This document shows positions 36,140-48,339 of a stretch of 64,000 bases of DNA, one piece after another (the stretch's first letter is position 1; each line of letters begins with the position of its first letter). The notes under the pieces are model-generated. The model had not been told where the DNA came from, did no database searches, and saw nothing but the letters and a program-made list of their open reading frames with translations. The DNA is taken from NCBI GenBank assembly GCA_023101885.1, contig JALPQD010000089.1:2403087-2467086 (forward strand). Reading direction: 5' to 3'. The position numbers and the translations under genes are program-made. Source of the stretch: Typhlomys cinereus. Taxonomy: Eukaryota > Chordata > Mammalia > Rodentia > Platacanthomyidae.

Positions 36140-37040
36140 AAAGAAATTTCTTATTGACAGAATCATTCTTAATGCCTTTATACTACCAAAAAGAAAGAAA
36201 TTACAGAGCACCCCACCCCCTCCAAAAAATCCCGACTATTGCCACTGTTCTTGGTTGTCCACTAGAACTACAAGGTAAAAACCTATTGCTGAAGATATCT
36301 CATACTTTGGTTGCAGAAATGGAGAACTCAAACTGAACTAGCCCAAAGCTTCCTCCATGGTAGTTATCTTGCATGGTGCCTAAAGGTATTATGCACACTG
36401 CTGGGGGAAAAAAGTCTAACTCAACCATGGATGCTGCATGCTATACTACCAACTTTTCATGTATCCACTGGCATAACAATGGCATACTTTTTAGTAGTAA
36501 CTGATTACATTATTACTGGATTCGAAGCCTCTTACACAGAAGGGAATTCATTCCTACTATTATAAATGTGGTGACAAATCTGTGGTTGATGATGTCATAG
36601 GACATATTGAGGAATTTACTACCATCTTTATATTAAATGGATATATTGTGCCTATCAGATTGCCTTCTAAATACTATTGCAGAGATTCAAAACTGGTCAA
36701 AGTACTGAGAATAAATGATTCTTGAAACTCTATACCTACATGAGACATCTCTTATCACCATCTCTCAGGCTCAGAGAACATTCAGAAGGCAGAAAGAATG
36801 TACAAGATGGAGGAAAATAACAAATGCTGCTTTTGTGGCATGATATGGTCTTTCATTCATTAATACACAAGCAGTGATTACCTAGACAAGACCTGAACAA
36901 GATTGGGATCAGAAATACTTCATTATGATGAGGGAGAGGTCCACGAGGCACTACCTTTCTCTAAGGATTTGTAGATAATTAATAAGTGTTGGTGGAGGAG
37001 ACATTTTCTTCAGTAGTGTTGCCAATAGTAGGTGGCCAAT
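36140..37040 (+). mobile_element. Old rodent interspersed repeat, class uncertain
   Basis: Fragments such as 'gtactgagaataaatga', 'ctcaggctcagagaacatt' and 'cattttcttcagtagtgttg' resemble, from memory, a repeat common across rodent genomes. It carries no intact frame. A database search would settle the class. Confidence 0.35.
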
Positions 37041-37628
37041 GCTTATATAAATAGCCAATAAAACTCACTGTGTCACCAAATTAAGAAAATAAGATATGAA
37101 AGTACGTGGAAAGTGTAAATGAAGAGAAGGATCACTAGAAGGAAAACAAGAGACGTTAATAGATGTGAATCAGATTAATATACATATATGTGAATAGATA
37201 CATCATAATGAAGCCCATTATTTTACATAATGAACATAAGCTACTAGAAAAGTAAAAGTATAACTTATGTCTAGCCATTCTGCCATTTAAAGGTCATATT
37301 CTAGTATCTAATTGTAATATTTAAATGGATATTAATAAATTCTTTCCTTTGTAATTATAGCAATGCCTTCAGATGATGTGTTATTTTTAGACTCATAATA
37401 TTTATTTTGTAATATACATATAAACATCAAAAAGAAATTTTAGCATTCTAAGGGATGCAGTAATCTTTTTTAACTTTGTAGTATCTCATTCATTTATTTA
37501 TAGTAGTTTGGGTTAAATATCATATGAACAGAATACAGAATCGCCAATAAAATATTCTGGAATGACAGGTGTGTGCCTTCACCTAGTTGCTACAGCATCT
37601 TTTTAATATAGTTTCTCATTCTCGATAT

Positions 37629-37667
37629 GCACTAATACTTTGCTTCCTTTTTCCTCACTATTTACAG
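37629..37667 (+). other. DLG2: 3' splice site of the DLG2 exon
   Basis: A pyrimidine-rich stretch (37639-37663, 'cttcctttttcctcac' at its core) ends in 'tttacag' at 37661-37667. A possible branch point 'cactaat' sits at 37630-37636, about 30 bases upstream of the AG. This is a strong U2-type acceptor and fixes the exon start at 37668. Confidence 0.85.
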
Positions 37668-37718
37668 GTCAATGGAACAGAAATTGAATATGAATTTGAA
37701 GAAATTACATTGGAGAGG
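37668..37718 (+). CDS. DLG2: DLG2 (PSD-93) internal coding exon, 17 codons, start of PDZ1
   Basis: Seen: reading from 37668 gives VNGTEIEYEFEEITLER, 17 codons with no partial codon at either end, preceded by 'tttacag' and followed by 'gtaaga'. Known: this matches, residue for residue as I remember it, the stretch of DLG2 just before the GLGF loop of PDZ1; the DLG1, DLG3 and DLG4 paralogues differ here (DLG3 has VNGSDGMFKYEEIVLER). DLG2 is a membrane-associated guanylate kinase (three PDZ domains, SH3, guanylate-kinase-like) that anchors NMDA receptors and potassium channels at postsynaptic sites. This exon supplies the linker and first beta strand of PDZ1; the carboxylate-binding loop lies in the next exon, which is not in the window. 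Skipping it would keep the frame but remove the first PDZ1 strand. Inference: the gene runs on the + strand and the window is intronic on both sides. A retrocopy is excluded by intact splice sites and non-coding flanks. Confidence 0.93.
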
Positions 37719-37724
37719 GTAAGA
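37719..37724 (+). other. DLG2: 5' splice site of the DLG2 exon
   Basis: 'agg|gtaaga' agrees closely with the U1 consensus and fixes the exon end at 37718. Readthrough would continue as VRRIYNF and stop about 32 codons later. Confidence 0.88.
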
Positions 37725-38516
37725 AGAATTTATAATTTTAAATCCTTAATTTTGCATTCTATCTCTTTTAGGTCTTTTGTTGGTTGCTTTGTGAAATTAC
37801 ATGATTGCTTTTTATAACTTGTAAATTTCCCACAAGGTTTCCGGTGAGAATGTTATTGAAATGTTTGCCATAGAGAACATTGAGAAATAAGACCTGATAA
37901 CCAGAATGTTCAGAGTATCAATTGCATTTCCAGAAATTGGAGAAATGAATAAAAAACAGATAATTATCCAAGAGATTGCATAGTCCTTTATTCAACATAT
38001 TTATATTTTCCTAATACATATTATAAGATGATTTCTATCATCCAGACTATAGGTACCATTCATCTTTAATCCAAGTAGCAAAAAGAGTGATAAATTTAAT
38101 GCCACATCCACAGGGAAAAATAAAGGCACCCAACAGTGCTTTGAAAATATACACAAGGATCCCTGAAAATGTTTCTGATAAACTGTGTCATTCTAGTGTA
38201 ATATATTTAGATAACTTAAAAATAGCAAGAGAAAAAAGGCAAAGGCCATCTAGGAAAAAAAATGATCAAAATTAATTTGGAAAATATTCATCATTAACCA
38301 GGCAAACATGAAAACCAACTTACACTTATTAGGAAATAATGAAGGGTAATCAAGGTAACATTTTTGTCTCTAATTAGGAAATATTTTAAGGAAATGTTAG
38401 TATTTGGTGCTAATGAGTGGGCCTGGAAGTTAGTGTAATTCAGAAATATGGATCAAAAGCCATAAAATGTGCATGCTTTTAGATCCACAAAGTATATTAG
38501 TAAAAGCAGACAAATA

Positions 38517-38905
38517 AGTGCTGGGGAGACAGGATAGCTCAGAAAGTAAAGTGCTTGCCATGAAAACATGAGGGTCTGCATTCAACTCCCCAGTACCCAT
38601 ATCAAATATTGAGAACAACAGCATTCACCTGCCATCCCAACACTAGAAAGGTGGAGACAGGAGGATCTCAAGAATTTATCTGCCTGTCGATTTCGCTGAA
38701 TCAGCAATTCTCCAGATTCAGTGACTAACCCTGTCTCAAAAAATAAGATGGAGAACAATAGAGGAAGACATATAACATTTGGCATCAGCTTTGGCTCAAT
38801 AGGTACACCCATATTCTGCATATGTGTTCTCTCATATGTGTGTGTATATATATACGCATATATATATCACACAAATGCATACACAGTTCAAAAAAAATTA
38901 TAAAA
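38517..38905 (+). mobile_element. B3-type SINE
   Basis: 'agtgctggggagacaggatagc' is the head and 'aaagtgcttgcc' the A-box side. 'ggtggagacaggaggatc' and 'accctgtctcaaaaaataag' lie in the body, and a TG/TA-rich tail (38840-38876) follows. It begins 800 bases after the DLG2 exon. Confidence 0.8.
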
Positions 38906-39893
38906 ATGAACAAATGCATGAACACTGTCCAGATTACAACTGATTATGATACTGAAAGAAAATGTGTTTGTGCTTTACGATATACACATACCATATAACA
39001 TTACATTAAATTTGATGATCAAATTATGTTTGAACAGTATCTTTTTGTGAGTATTTTAAATAAGTATTAGTTACAAAGGTCCATATAGCTATTTTTAAAT
39101 TTTAAAATCAAGTTTTAGAACAATATTAAAAATATGAGTATATGTAGAAAGATAAGGATAATTACAGGAATGAGGAGAGAGAATAGAATCCTCCACTCCA
39201 GAATCTGGTTGAAGTCTCTTTCCTGAGAACCAAGGATCCCAAGTCAATTAAACATTTGCTGTGAAGAATGCCTGTGGACATAGAGATAGTATTCTTTTTA
39301 TATGCATGTGTATATGTTAAAATAGTGATGAATCAAGGTTAAGGCCTGAATGTATATGGCCTTTGGTAGGTTCTTATTCTTCTCTCAGACATTTTCTGAG
39401 AATCTCAAACTAATCTATGAACTCTTGTTTACGGTGACAATATTCTAACTTCCTGTATTTCTGAAAGGTAGAGTTTCGTGTTTATCTATTGTAATCCTAT
39501 TCCCTGAACCTTGGGATCTACCCAGATCAATAGCAACTCTTTGACATTTAAGATAAAACTTCACAAATCACTAAAACCCTATGTGACCATTTTGAAGTCA
39601 GTGAAGTATGAACCCCTCACACCAGCTCATGGAAGTACAAAGTACAAGTTTACACTTAGGTAAGTCTTGTTCTTTCAGTGATCATCTCTTTTCCTCTCAG
39701 TTTTGTGTTTAATATCTATGTTGAAATGCCTTTTAGTAAATTCTAACATTTTTTTACACATATTCTGATACATACACAGGTCTGGAAGTATGTTGTCCAG
39801 AATGTTAAAAGTATTTTTATTAAGAACTTGGGGGTAAATTTTAGTTGTTGCTTTTTGTATAGCTTTATCTTCTAAACCTTTTATAGTGAATGT

Positions 39894-40116
39894 GGACTGG
39901 GGAGATGACTCAGTGGTTGAAGTCTTTGCCTCCTAAATAAAAGGACCTGAGTTCTGATCCCCAGACTGGGTGGATATCGTAGTGGCCTATAGTTCTAGTC
40001 CTGGAAAATGAAGCCTGGGAAACTCAGAGTAAAGCAGTAAGGAGCTGGAACAATCCAGGATGATTCCTTATTTCACCTTTGGGCCTCTACAGGCACACAC
40101 ACACAAGTGCCCTCTT

Positions 40117-40181
<65 letters not shown>

Positions 40182-40205
40182 CATTCACCTACATAACATT
40201 AAAAA
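39894..40205 (+). mobile_element. B2-superfamily SINE (older subfamily)
   Basis: 'ggactggggagatgactcag' head, 'ctgagttctgatccccag' B-box region, 'caatccaggatgattcc', then a long (CA)n (40093-40188). Same subfamily as 247, 45972 and 53637. Confidence 0.85.
40093..40188. repeat. (CA)n microsatellite
   Basis: Two CA blocks separated by 'agtgccctcttgta', with one AA interruption. Confidence 0.93.
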
Positions 40206-40469
40206 ATTATATCTTTTTTGTGAGTTATCATAAAAGCATGAATTAAGGCTGGAAACCTGCGCTTTTAATTTATATCTCTTTATTGTTATTCATTTTTGTG
40301 CATCAAGGAATGTCCCAACTTTAACCTAATTTTTATTGAGTTTTAAAGAAATTTACATTGAAAGTTAAGTGTTTGCCAAATGGGTATCTTTAAAACATCC
40401 CTTATAGGTTTTGATTTAAAAATGCATACTAAATAGAGAAAATAAGATTTAAGGAAAATTAGCCCAGAT

Positions 40470-40630
40470 GTGAGTTCGGATCCTAGACCCCATGTATAGA
40501 CGCCAGGCGGAAGCGGGGGTGGCCTGCGTTTCTGGTCCTGGTAGGGCGGAGCCTGTGAATCCTGGGGCAGAGTAAACAAGGAGGAGATGGAGGCGGTCCA
40601 TGGTGGTTCCCAAATTCACCCGTGTTTCTA

Positions 40631-40680
<50 letters not shown>

Positions 40681-40721
40681 AACGCACACAGTTGAATAAA
40701 TAATAAAAAATTTTAAAAAAA
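40470..40721 (+). mobile_element. Young B2-superfamily SINE, 5'-truncated
   Basis: Starts in the B box ('gagttcggatcctagacc'); the body is nearly identical to 22581 and 59099. It ends with (CA)n (40629-40677), 'gttgaataaataataa' and an A tail. The tRNA-like head is missing. No certain TSD. Confidence 0.88.
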
Positions 40722-40754
40722 GAAAAGGGGACAGAAAAAAATCTTGCAAATCAC

Positions 40755-41002
40755 TAGTTTCGCAATCATCCTTGACCACTCTTCTACCTTCATCTTTGGG
40801 ACTAGGTTTCTGGTTAAACACAGAATTCCACTTTCAGGGTCCATCTGGCTCATCATCTTGTTCTAGGCATTCCCAGGTTCCACCTTCCGAGATTGGAATT
40901 ACAAGTGGACCACTACGTCCATCTAGAATTTTTACACGGGATCTGGAGATCCAAACTCTGGTTCCCTTGTGTTCTTAACCGCTGGACCATCTCCCCAATC
41001 TC
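40755..41002 (-). mobile_element. B3-type SINE, antisense
   Basis: 'gggactaggtttctggtta', 'gagattggaattacaagtgg', 'gggatctggagatccaaactc', and 'ggaccatctccccaatc' as reversed head. Confidence 0.72.
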
Positions 41003-41004
41003 TA

Positions 41005-42285
41005 TCATTCAATTTTTAATCTCATATGATCTTTACATATTTTTCTCCTCTACATATCCAGCAAAACCTCAAGAGAGGTATTGATAATGCTAAGTTGCTA
41101 TAGATAAGCCAACACCTTCTGAGTCTTCCCATAACACACCTGAGCTGCTGGGCAGGGCAAGATAAAAGGTCAGCTCACAGTAAGTCCATAGTCATTAATT
41201 AATTTCCTCAAAATTAAAAAATAGCTCTCACTTACCAATATTCTGCTACTATGGCTGCATTGTCCTATTTTGCTTCTCCTCTAATGTAATTAGATTTAAA
41301 TGTAAGTTTTGTTAAGTCCAATTTATGAACACTTTTTCTGAGTTGATACCTTGCCCTGGCTTGACTGGAGAACTGTTGAACAATCCTCCTGAAATTGTCT
41401 CTTGAGTGCTGGGAATAACAAGCATGTACCACACTCAACTATTATCTCTTTTTCCTATTTTAGCCATTTCCTATTGCACCCCAAATCTTAAAACTGTTTC
41501 TGTGCATGTCTCAGCAGTTTCCAGCTTGCCCTGTCTAAGCATCAGTTCTCAGCCCTAACTGATATCTCTGGAGCATTACCCCCAACTATCACTACTTCCT
41601 CAATCAGAGATGTTGATTTACTGTCAAGAACAGAAAGCTATTCTGTGCTGTTACTCTCCCACTAGCTATCACTTGCCAGTTTCCTTGCTGCTGTACCTCT
41701 AAATGTTGGATTATTCCAGACACTAAAAAAGAATACCTCTTGCCTATCCTCTCTTCTTCTCTAAGGTGTTGTGTCTGCTCTCAATTCACAACCATTCAGC
41801 TCATTTGTCCAAAATGTGAAGCTCTGACCTCCCCCCTCAAAGTGTGAACACTCTGGCCATGTGTCTAGCTCACTACCCATCTATCATCTTTGTTCACATA
41901 CCTGAAGACTTTTCCACAGGAATCCCTCCCACAAGCCCAAAGCTGCTTCTACTCTAAATAATCCCTGTTGGGAATATTTTTTCTATTATTTTTTCTAATT
42001 ATACAGCTAAAGAAAAATCTTAATAATATGACTTAATTATTCATTTGCCTTAATAAGGAAAAGCAACAATGTGAATACTTTTTATAATCAACCATCTGTT
42101 TTGCTGAGTCCTGGTCCTGGTCCCAATCCAAACAGGTATCAAATCATTCATGTCTAGATAACTCTAATAGCCCCCCATGAGTTTTGGTTTCAGTTTTCTT
42201 TTCTAAATCATATTTTCCAATATAACGCAGGATGTGCCATTTTTATTATTGAAATCCTCTAAATGGTGAGAATTATACCGCTGAT
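41005..42285. other. Intronic DNA with a B1 fragment
   Basis: A short antisense B1 piece at 41395-41440 ('gagtgctgggaataacaagc'). The rest is unrecognised. Confidence 0.4.
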
Positions 42286-42289
42286 CATT

Positions 42290-42690
42290 ACCCAGAAGGT
42301 CTTACTCAACATCTTTTCTCTTCTATTGATCAACTCTCTACACATTTCATTCTATCCGTACTTTTCATCAAACAAATCTAAATTTTTCCCACCTTTCTAA
42401 AGACTATTCCAGCTTCCTCAGAAACACTTACTTCAGATATTCTCATCCCTTGGTCTTCATGTCTTCTCAGAATCTTCTCCCAGTCACCTCTTCAGGGAAA
42501 ATCTTTGCTGGTACCACATTTAAGTTAGTTCCAACATCATCTCATTCTTCATCTATGACCATTAGTTTTTTATTGTTTAATTGTACTTAATTCATTTTTA
42601 TTTCACTTAATCTCCTCAACATAGGCTATCTGCGAGTATATGTGTTTCCACATCTAATATGTCTAGAATAATGGGTATATTCTACTGTAT
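42290..42690 (+). mobile_element. L2 fossil (3' region)
   Basis: Pyrimidine-rich sequence with 'cagtcacctcttcagggaaa', which fits the L2 'cacctcctcagagaggcc' landmark. Very diverged. Confidence 0.45.
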
Positions 42691-42744
42691 GCTCATGGCT
42701 CCATCACTGAAATAACAGGAAGTAGGTACAGGTGCTGTGTTTGA

Positions 42745-42960
42745 ATTCAGTTTTGAAATCCGGAATCTGCTACCTGTTGATTAAATGACCTTGAACTACA
42801 ACCCCATTGGATTGTGGTTTTCACATCTGAGAACTAGTCTAAAATGATTATATTTACCTCAGAGAGTCCTTGAAATAAATGAATAAGCTAGTGTAAAAAA
42901 AGATTACTTTAGCATCTGCAGATAGCCTTAGTATTTGCTTTGAACATGATGGTTCTCACA
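42745..42960 (+). mobile_element. MIR SINE fossil
   Basis: 'gtttgaattcagttttgaaatc', 'aatgaccttgaactac', 'ttcacatctgagaac' and 'atttacctcagagagtcc' follow MIR order. Confidence 0.62.
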
Positions 42961-43144
42961 AGTACCCATCAGTACTTGAGAAAATGATCAAAAACATCAC
43001 TTCTCTGTCTTCATGAACAACTTAAATTAATGAAAACTTCTCTTATAATTTATTTTCTTTACTGTTTTGTTACTTTGGTAGATGCCATTCATATAAAGAC
43101 AAGAAAATTATAGTGAATACATGACTTCTTATCCATTTCTTACA

Positions 43145-43325
43145 TTTAATCTCTGTAATATTTAAATTAACAACATCTCTGTGAAGTGGATATTGCTAAC
43201 TACATATTTAAGTACTGGAAAGTTAAGACCCAGAAATGAAGTCACCTATCAAAAATCAGAGAAGAAAGTCACATTGTTAGGAAAGGATAGGGTTAGGATT
43301 CAGCCTCATATCCACTGTTAGACTA
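43145..43325 (-). mobile_element. MIR SINE fossil, antisense
   Basis: 'acatttaatctctgtaatatt', 'ctctgtgaagtggatat', 'gttaagacccagaaatgaag' and 'gattcagcctcatatcc' follow antisense MIR. Confidence 0.62.
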
Positions 43326-44184
43326 CCGTCAAAAGGAAAATTAAATGTCTGCACTTCAAGAAATTTTTCTTGATTTTCCCTCTTGGGTAGTGTTCCCCTT
43401 CACAAACAAATGTGTGTCTTGAACTTGGACTGAAGAATGGAAGGGTGTCATACTTCATAGAGAGGGTTTTTATCACAATGTTTTTAATTTAACATGATAA
43501 TATGTATGAGAAAACATTGGACAATTTGAGGGCAAATAGGTAGCTCTTCTTCTATAGCACTGTTGTTCAAATCATCAATTATATGTCTTACATTCCCTAA
43601 AAGTATCATTTATGTATAAGGTATTTTAAGATATACTAAACATACTTCTTGATTCATACACTATTATATGTTGGTAAAGAAGCAAGTAGGAACCACAAAA
43701 AGCAAAGTGTTATGGATGTCTGGCTTAGAACGGAATATTTCTGTAAACATTGCAACTCAACTAGTTTATAGGAGAGGAGAGAAAACTAACACTGTAACAG
43801 GACATGGAAGAAATAAGTTTCTCAAACAAGGAAGAGCAGACACTGTACCAAAGCCCCTGGAAGTATAACATGCTCAATTATTTTAGGAGGAAGTTGTGAA
43901 GTTGAAAATTGTAAAGGAGGAAACACAGAGAGATGAAGGGATAGAGAGTGGAAGAGATGCCTTGGATAACATGCCAAGAGAGGAAAACTGAGTCCTAAAG
44001 GCAATGAAGAGACGTTGAAGAATTTTGTAATAATGAAGCACAATCATATTTGTGTTTTGAAAGATCACTGAGACAGCAATATTGCATACTGAGGATGGGA
44101 AGCAAGTGTGCCATTTAAGACATGTAATTCAGGGGTAAATTCTGCCAGTAGTGAGGGCAAAGGAAATGCCTTAAAATGGATTAG

Positions 44185-44585
44185 GGATTGTTATAGTTAG
44201 ATACAGATATCAAATTGATGGTTAATGGTTCAAGCTCTGGGCACATTTGTAGAGAATAGTTGAGTTAAGCCCAGAGTGAATCTGTAGGAAATTGTCTAGT
44301 TGATGAGGATGACCCAGGACTAGTCTATCAACTGAACTGGTTGATAAAGTTAACCTTCTCCTGTATACTTGGCCAGACACATTGGTTTAGCAAATGAGAA
44401 TTGTCCCTCTCTCAGCTGCTATGAGGATATGGTGTGGACAGTTCCATCAGCACCTTGCTATTAACATGGTCTCTTCTACCAGGCTGGATTAAGAACTATA
44501 GCCAGAAAATTGTAAGACAAAATAAAACCCCTTGTTCCCTTAGACTGTTTTGTCACAAATTTATCAGCAACCATGCAGGTTAACT
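44185..44585 (+). mobile_element. Old rodent interspersed repeat (RMER1-like?)
   Basis: 'gttgatgaggatgacccagg' and 'aaaataaaaccccttgttcc', then 'ttttgtcacaaatttatcagc', resemble a rodent repeat ending in 'aaataaaccctttcttcctt' and 'ttttgtcacagcaac'. The class name is from memory and uncertain. Confidence 0.42.
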
Positions 44586-44754
44586 GCAAAAGGGATTATA
44601 GAAAATAACCTCATGTTCTATGGAATGAAAATATGTCACAGAGAAGAAGGATTGAAGATGCCCAGGGTTCTTTCCACTAACACAATAAGACTCTCTTAGC
44701 CAGGGGCACCTGTGATGTCTCAAGTCTTTCTAACATCCGAGGCTGTGACTCATC

Positions 44755-45032
44755 CATCGCTGTCTCTAGCACCCATGTAAAAAACCCATTGTGCCATGCA
44801 CCTGTAACCTGGCACTGAGGTTATGAAAAGAGGGGAAACAGAGGCAGGTGGATCACTGAAAATCATTGTTCAGCAGCCAAACTGATGAGTTTACATTTGG
44901 TGAGATATCCAATCTCACAAAATAAAGGTGGAGAGCTAGTGAGAAAGGCCCCTGCATGTAAACGGATGATCTGGGATCAATCCCTACAGCTTTCCACTCC
45001 CATTTTCAAACTCTAAAAAAAAAAAAAAAGGT
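44755..45032 (+). mobile_element. B3-type SINE, diverged, with A tail
   Basis: 'agcacccatgtaaaaaaccc', 'ggaaacagaggcaggtggatc' and 'cacaaaataaaggtggagagc' in B3 order, then an A15 run at 45015-45029. Confidence 0.6.
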
Positions 45033-45649
45033 GACAGGTAAAAAGAACAACCAGTGACAGGTCTATGAATTTAAGTCTCCACTGTCCACAATGTCCAAAA
45101 ATGTTTTTTTTCTTTGTGAGCTAGCAGGCTTATGTATATGTAGAAAGCCTTTAACAGCATTAACAACTGGACTAGATATCAGAGGGAAAAAAATCTTTAG
45201 AAATGTAGTTTGCAGACATTCAAAGGGTCATTAATCTAACTGTCCTTTAGATGTTAGTAACATCTCAGAATTGAGGAGTGCCTAGTAAACATGTATTAAA
45301 GGGTTGAATTAGATGAGTAAGCAAAAAAATGCAGCTAAATGGAAATTCAGCTGCCGACCATTACCTTATCTGCTGTTTTCCTAGAAGCTTCTAGCTGAGT
45401 TATCTTTTGTGTCCTGATTCAAAACCTTCTGTCATTTGATAATTAACAAGTGCTCTTCCAGTTCATTAGTCTGAACCTTAGTATCTGTACCTCATCTAAA
45501 CTGGTCAATATATTGTCTGCTGCGAGTCACTTCTTGTGATATCTTTCTTTAGTGTGGTCCCTGATTTTCACCAACACATCTTATTTATCATAGTGTTAAA
45601 GCTAAAACTATGTCAATACAATATCTGCCTTGAAAGACATCCCATTCTT

Positions 45650-45960
45650 CCAATCGGTGTTCTGTTGCTGTAACAGAGATTAGGTAAACAATTTATTTAT
45701 CTCATGGGCTGAAAAGTCCAGGAACATAGAGTTAGCATCTGGTGAAAGCAGGTATGCTGCAAACATGCCAAAGGGACAAGTGAGTATGTAGGGGATAGAG
45801 AGATAAGGGACATTGGAAGTCAAAGTTCTAAAAAGCCTATTCCGGCAATAATGAACTCATTCCTATGACAGCAGCATTAATCCATTTTTAGGGTCAGTAA
45901 CTCCATGGTCTATCACTTCTGAAACATCTCACCCCTTAATACTGATACAGCTGCAATTAA
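45650..45960 (+). mobile_element. URR1-like hAT-Charlie DNA-transposon fossil
   Basis: 'cggtgttctgttgctgtaac' start, 'aatttatttatctcatggg', 'aatgaactcattcctatgac' and 'agcagcattaatccattttt', then 'catctcaccccttaatactg'. It shares layout with 31025 and 59950. Confidence 0.58.
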
Positions 45961-45971
45961 GTTTTTGCATG

Positions 45972-46181
45972 AGGGCTGGAGAGATGGCTCAGGGTTTAAA
46001 CTTCTGCCTCCTCAGCAGTTCAAATCCCTGATCCTATGTAACAATGCCAACTGGAGATGGTGGCGATCTGTACCTCTGGCTCTGGAAGGTGGAGCCTGGG
46101 AAACTCCAGAGCAGAGCAAAGAGGAGACAGAGCAATCCAAAGTGATACCCGATGTAACCCTTGGGGCTCTGCAAGCATACA

Positions 46182-46258
<77 letters not shown>

Positions 46259-46281
46259 ATATATACAATAGATAAAATAAA
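45972..46281 (+). mobile_element. B2-superfamily SINE (older subfamily)
   Basis: 'gggctggagagatggctcagg' head without its last base elsewhere altered, 'aaatccctgatcc' B-box region, 'ggaggtggagcctggg'-type body, (CA)n (46178-46220) then (GA)n (46221-46256). Open frames of 125 and 124 codons on the two strands are artefacts of the SINE plus microsatellite. Confidence 0.88.
46178..46256. repeat. Compound (CA)n(GA)n microsatellite
   Basis: About 20 CA units passing directly into about 17 GA units, at the SINE tail. Confidence 0.95.
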
Positions 46282-46284
46282 CTT

Positions 46285-47335
46285 TAGCATGAGTTTTAGT
46301 GATAGTATTGAAACCACAGCAAAAGACTTACATAGAAAATGAATTCTCTGTTGTAACCAAACTGATAAATAGGAATCTATTTCCATGACTTATATCAAAG
46401 AAATGCAGATGACTAGAGAAGTTGAAAAAAAGAACCAAATTGTTGTGCCCTGGAAACTCAGGATTCAAATAGTAAATCATAAGGCTATTAGAAATAGCAA
46501 AAGTACAAGGACGAGCACCCACCTAGGTTGCTTGATATTAGTTTTGAGAAATGATAAAAGCTTGGGATTCAGTTATTTCTAACTGAACAAGCATAATTCA
46601 TATGGCTACATTTTTCAGTAGCTCAACTATCAGACTAATAGAAATGATAACCTGCCCTTTTTAGTACTTTCCTCAACTGCTAGACCTATGGAAATGCGAC
46701 TTGTCATTCTTAATATTTTTCTTCCCAAACACTTGTATCATATCCATAACTATCCAAGCATTCTATGTTGTCACTGAGACCAAGAAATAACCAAGAAACT
46801 CACAATTCTTTGGCCATATTTTCTCACGGTAACTGCTGTGGGATCCCTGAGTTGTCCCTTCTAGTTCAATAGTCTTCTAGTTGGCCACTATCTCTCTCAT
46901 GGTTTCCATCTGGTGAACATTCGTTATGCATCTCCCCATTTATTCCTTCCCAACATGTTTGTAACTTTCCCTAGGATTTGGTTCAGATGGCTCCCTTCCC
47001 CCTGTGCAACTTACTTGATTTGCTGGGAGGTAAGACTTTGAATTCCGGGGGTGGATCCTTGTTAATTTGGGCCCAAAGCCTATCTGACTCAATAGGACTA
47101 CATCCTTGGGTATTCACCCTTTTGCAGTGTCATGATGGCAAAGACTATGACTTCTGCAAAGAATTCTGAGCCAGAAGATCATCTTCTTCCATGGGCACCA
47201 AGCAAGCTAGTTCCTAGGAGAACAGCTTGGTACCACTCTATGACTGTAGATGTTATTTCTGTTAGCATGCATGCAGCAGAGTTGTTTCATTTGCTTGACA
47301 TATAGACATACTTTATGTAACATCTCACATTTTAA
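46285..47335. other. Intronic DNA without recognised elements
   Basis: Unique sequence; no repeat or exon signal recognised. Confidence 0.45.
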
Positions 47336-47344
47336 TATTACTTC

Positions 47345-47500
47345 ATTATTCTCTGATATTTCATTTCATCCTCCTAAGTACCCTGTGTAACAGGGGAATA
47401 AACCATTATGCTGCTCATTTTGCAAATGAGGGAGGAAATTTCAAGAAGTATTTACTTAGATTCCAAGAGATCACCTAGTACACAACAAAGATCAGTCTAA
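47345..47500 (-). mobile_element. MIR SINE fossil, antisense
   Basis: 'tttcatcctcctaagtaccctgtg', 'cattttgcaaatgaggg' and 'agagatcacctagtacac' follow antisense MIR order. Confidence 0.65.
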
Positions 47501-47999
47501 AGTTCAATTTTTAACTTCTAGCCTTATTCCTTTTTCATGATCTCTTGCTGATCTGCCTTTGACAGATCTTTTAACACTAAAAGCATCCAAATTATCAGTC
47601 TTTTCAAGCGAAACTAAACCAAACATATCAAAATGTAGTCATTCATTCGAACTAAGCTGAAATCAGAGGCAAACATGCTCTCCTAACAAGTTACATCTTT
47701 CAACTCTACACAAGTGATTTAAACCTCCTTTTTGAAAAGCAACTTTTGAAAATCATAAATGTTAAAGGCCAGGAGATATTTTTACTTAGCAAGCTTTCAT
47801 CTTGTTCCTTCTATCTTCCAAAAAAGGCAAAACCTTGTAGAATTCACATATCTCTAAAAGACTTTATTCATGTCAACTTGAATTTTCTTCTAGTAGTTTC
47901 TAACAAAGTGCAATGTCGCAAAGACATTTTGAGGGTAGTCATTATAGTCATTTAGTGTGAAGTCAAATGATAACTAGCATCTACCAGATCTGTGAGTGT

Positions 48000-48150
48000 G
48001 AGGGAGTTGCTCTCTGCCCCAGTATTCCCATTGAGTGAGTGGGATGATAATGTCACCTATGTCAGAGAATGCTTGTGGACATCAGATGAATACATACGTA
48101 TAAAGCTAAGTGCTTGAGGGCAGTGCTTGACCCCAGTGAGCGTTCTATAG
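48000..48150 (+). mobile_element. MIR SINE fossil
   Basis: 'gtgggatgataatgtcacctatg' and 'aaagctaagtgcttgaggg', then 'cagtgagcgttctatag', follow the MIR 3' half. Confidence 0.55.
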
Positions 48151-48339
48151 AGTTGATTTCATGTCATCGTCATGACTAGTTTGACTGCTGTGCACACGTC
48201 AGGCACTGGGAATCCAAAGTCCACATTCTTCCTAAATCATCTCTCCTGAAGAATCACCCCTCATCCCATAATTATTCCTCATGTAGCCTCCTTCCTTAAC
48301 AGTGTTCTTGATTATGAATCCCCTTCCTAATAGTTCCTC

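Larger units (their letters stand above)
1..37667 (+). other. DLG2: DLG2 intron upstream of the exon (3' part)
   Basis: Inferred from the single exon at 37668 and the absence of any other exon-like signal. The preceding DLG2 exon (ending ...DTIPY in known proteins) was not found. The content is retroposons, microsatellites and one processed pseudogene, as expected of a giant intron of a neuronal gene. Confidence 0.75.

Noticed and set aside
45965..46386. Long open frames on both strands
   Set aside because: They translate a B2-type SINE plus a (CA)n(GA)n run; the His-Thr, Val-Cys and Arg-Glu runs are microsatellite products.
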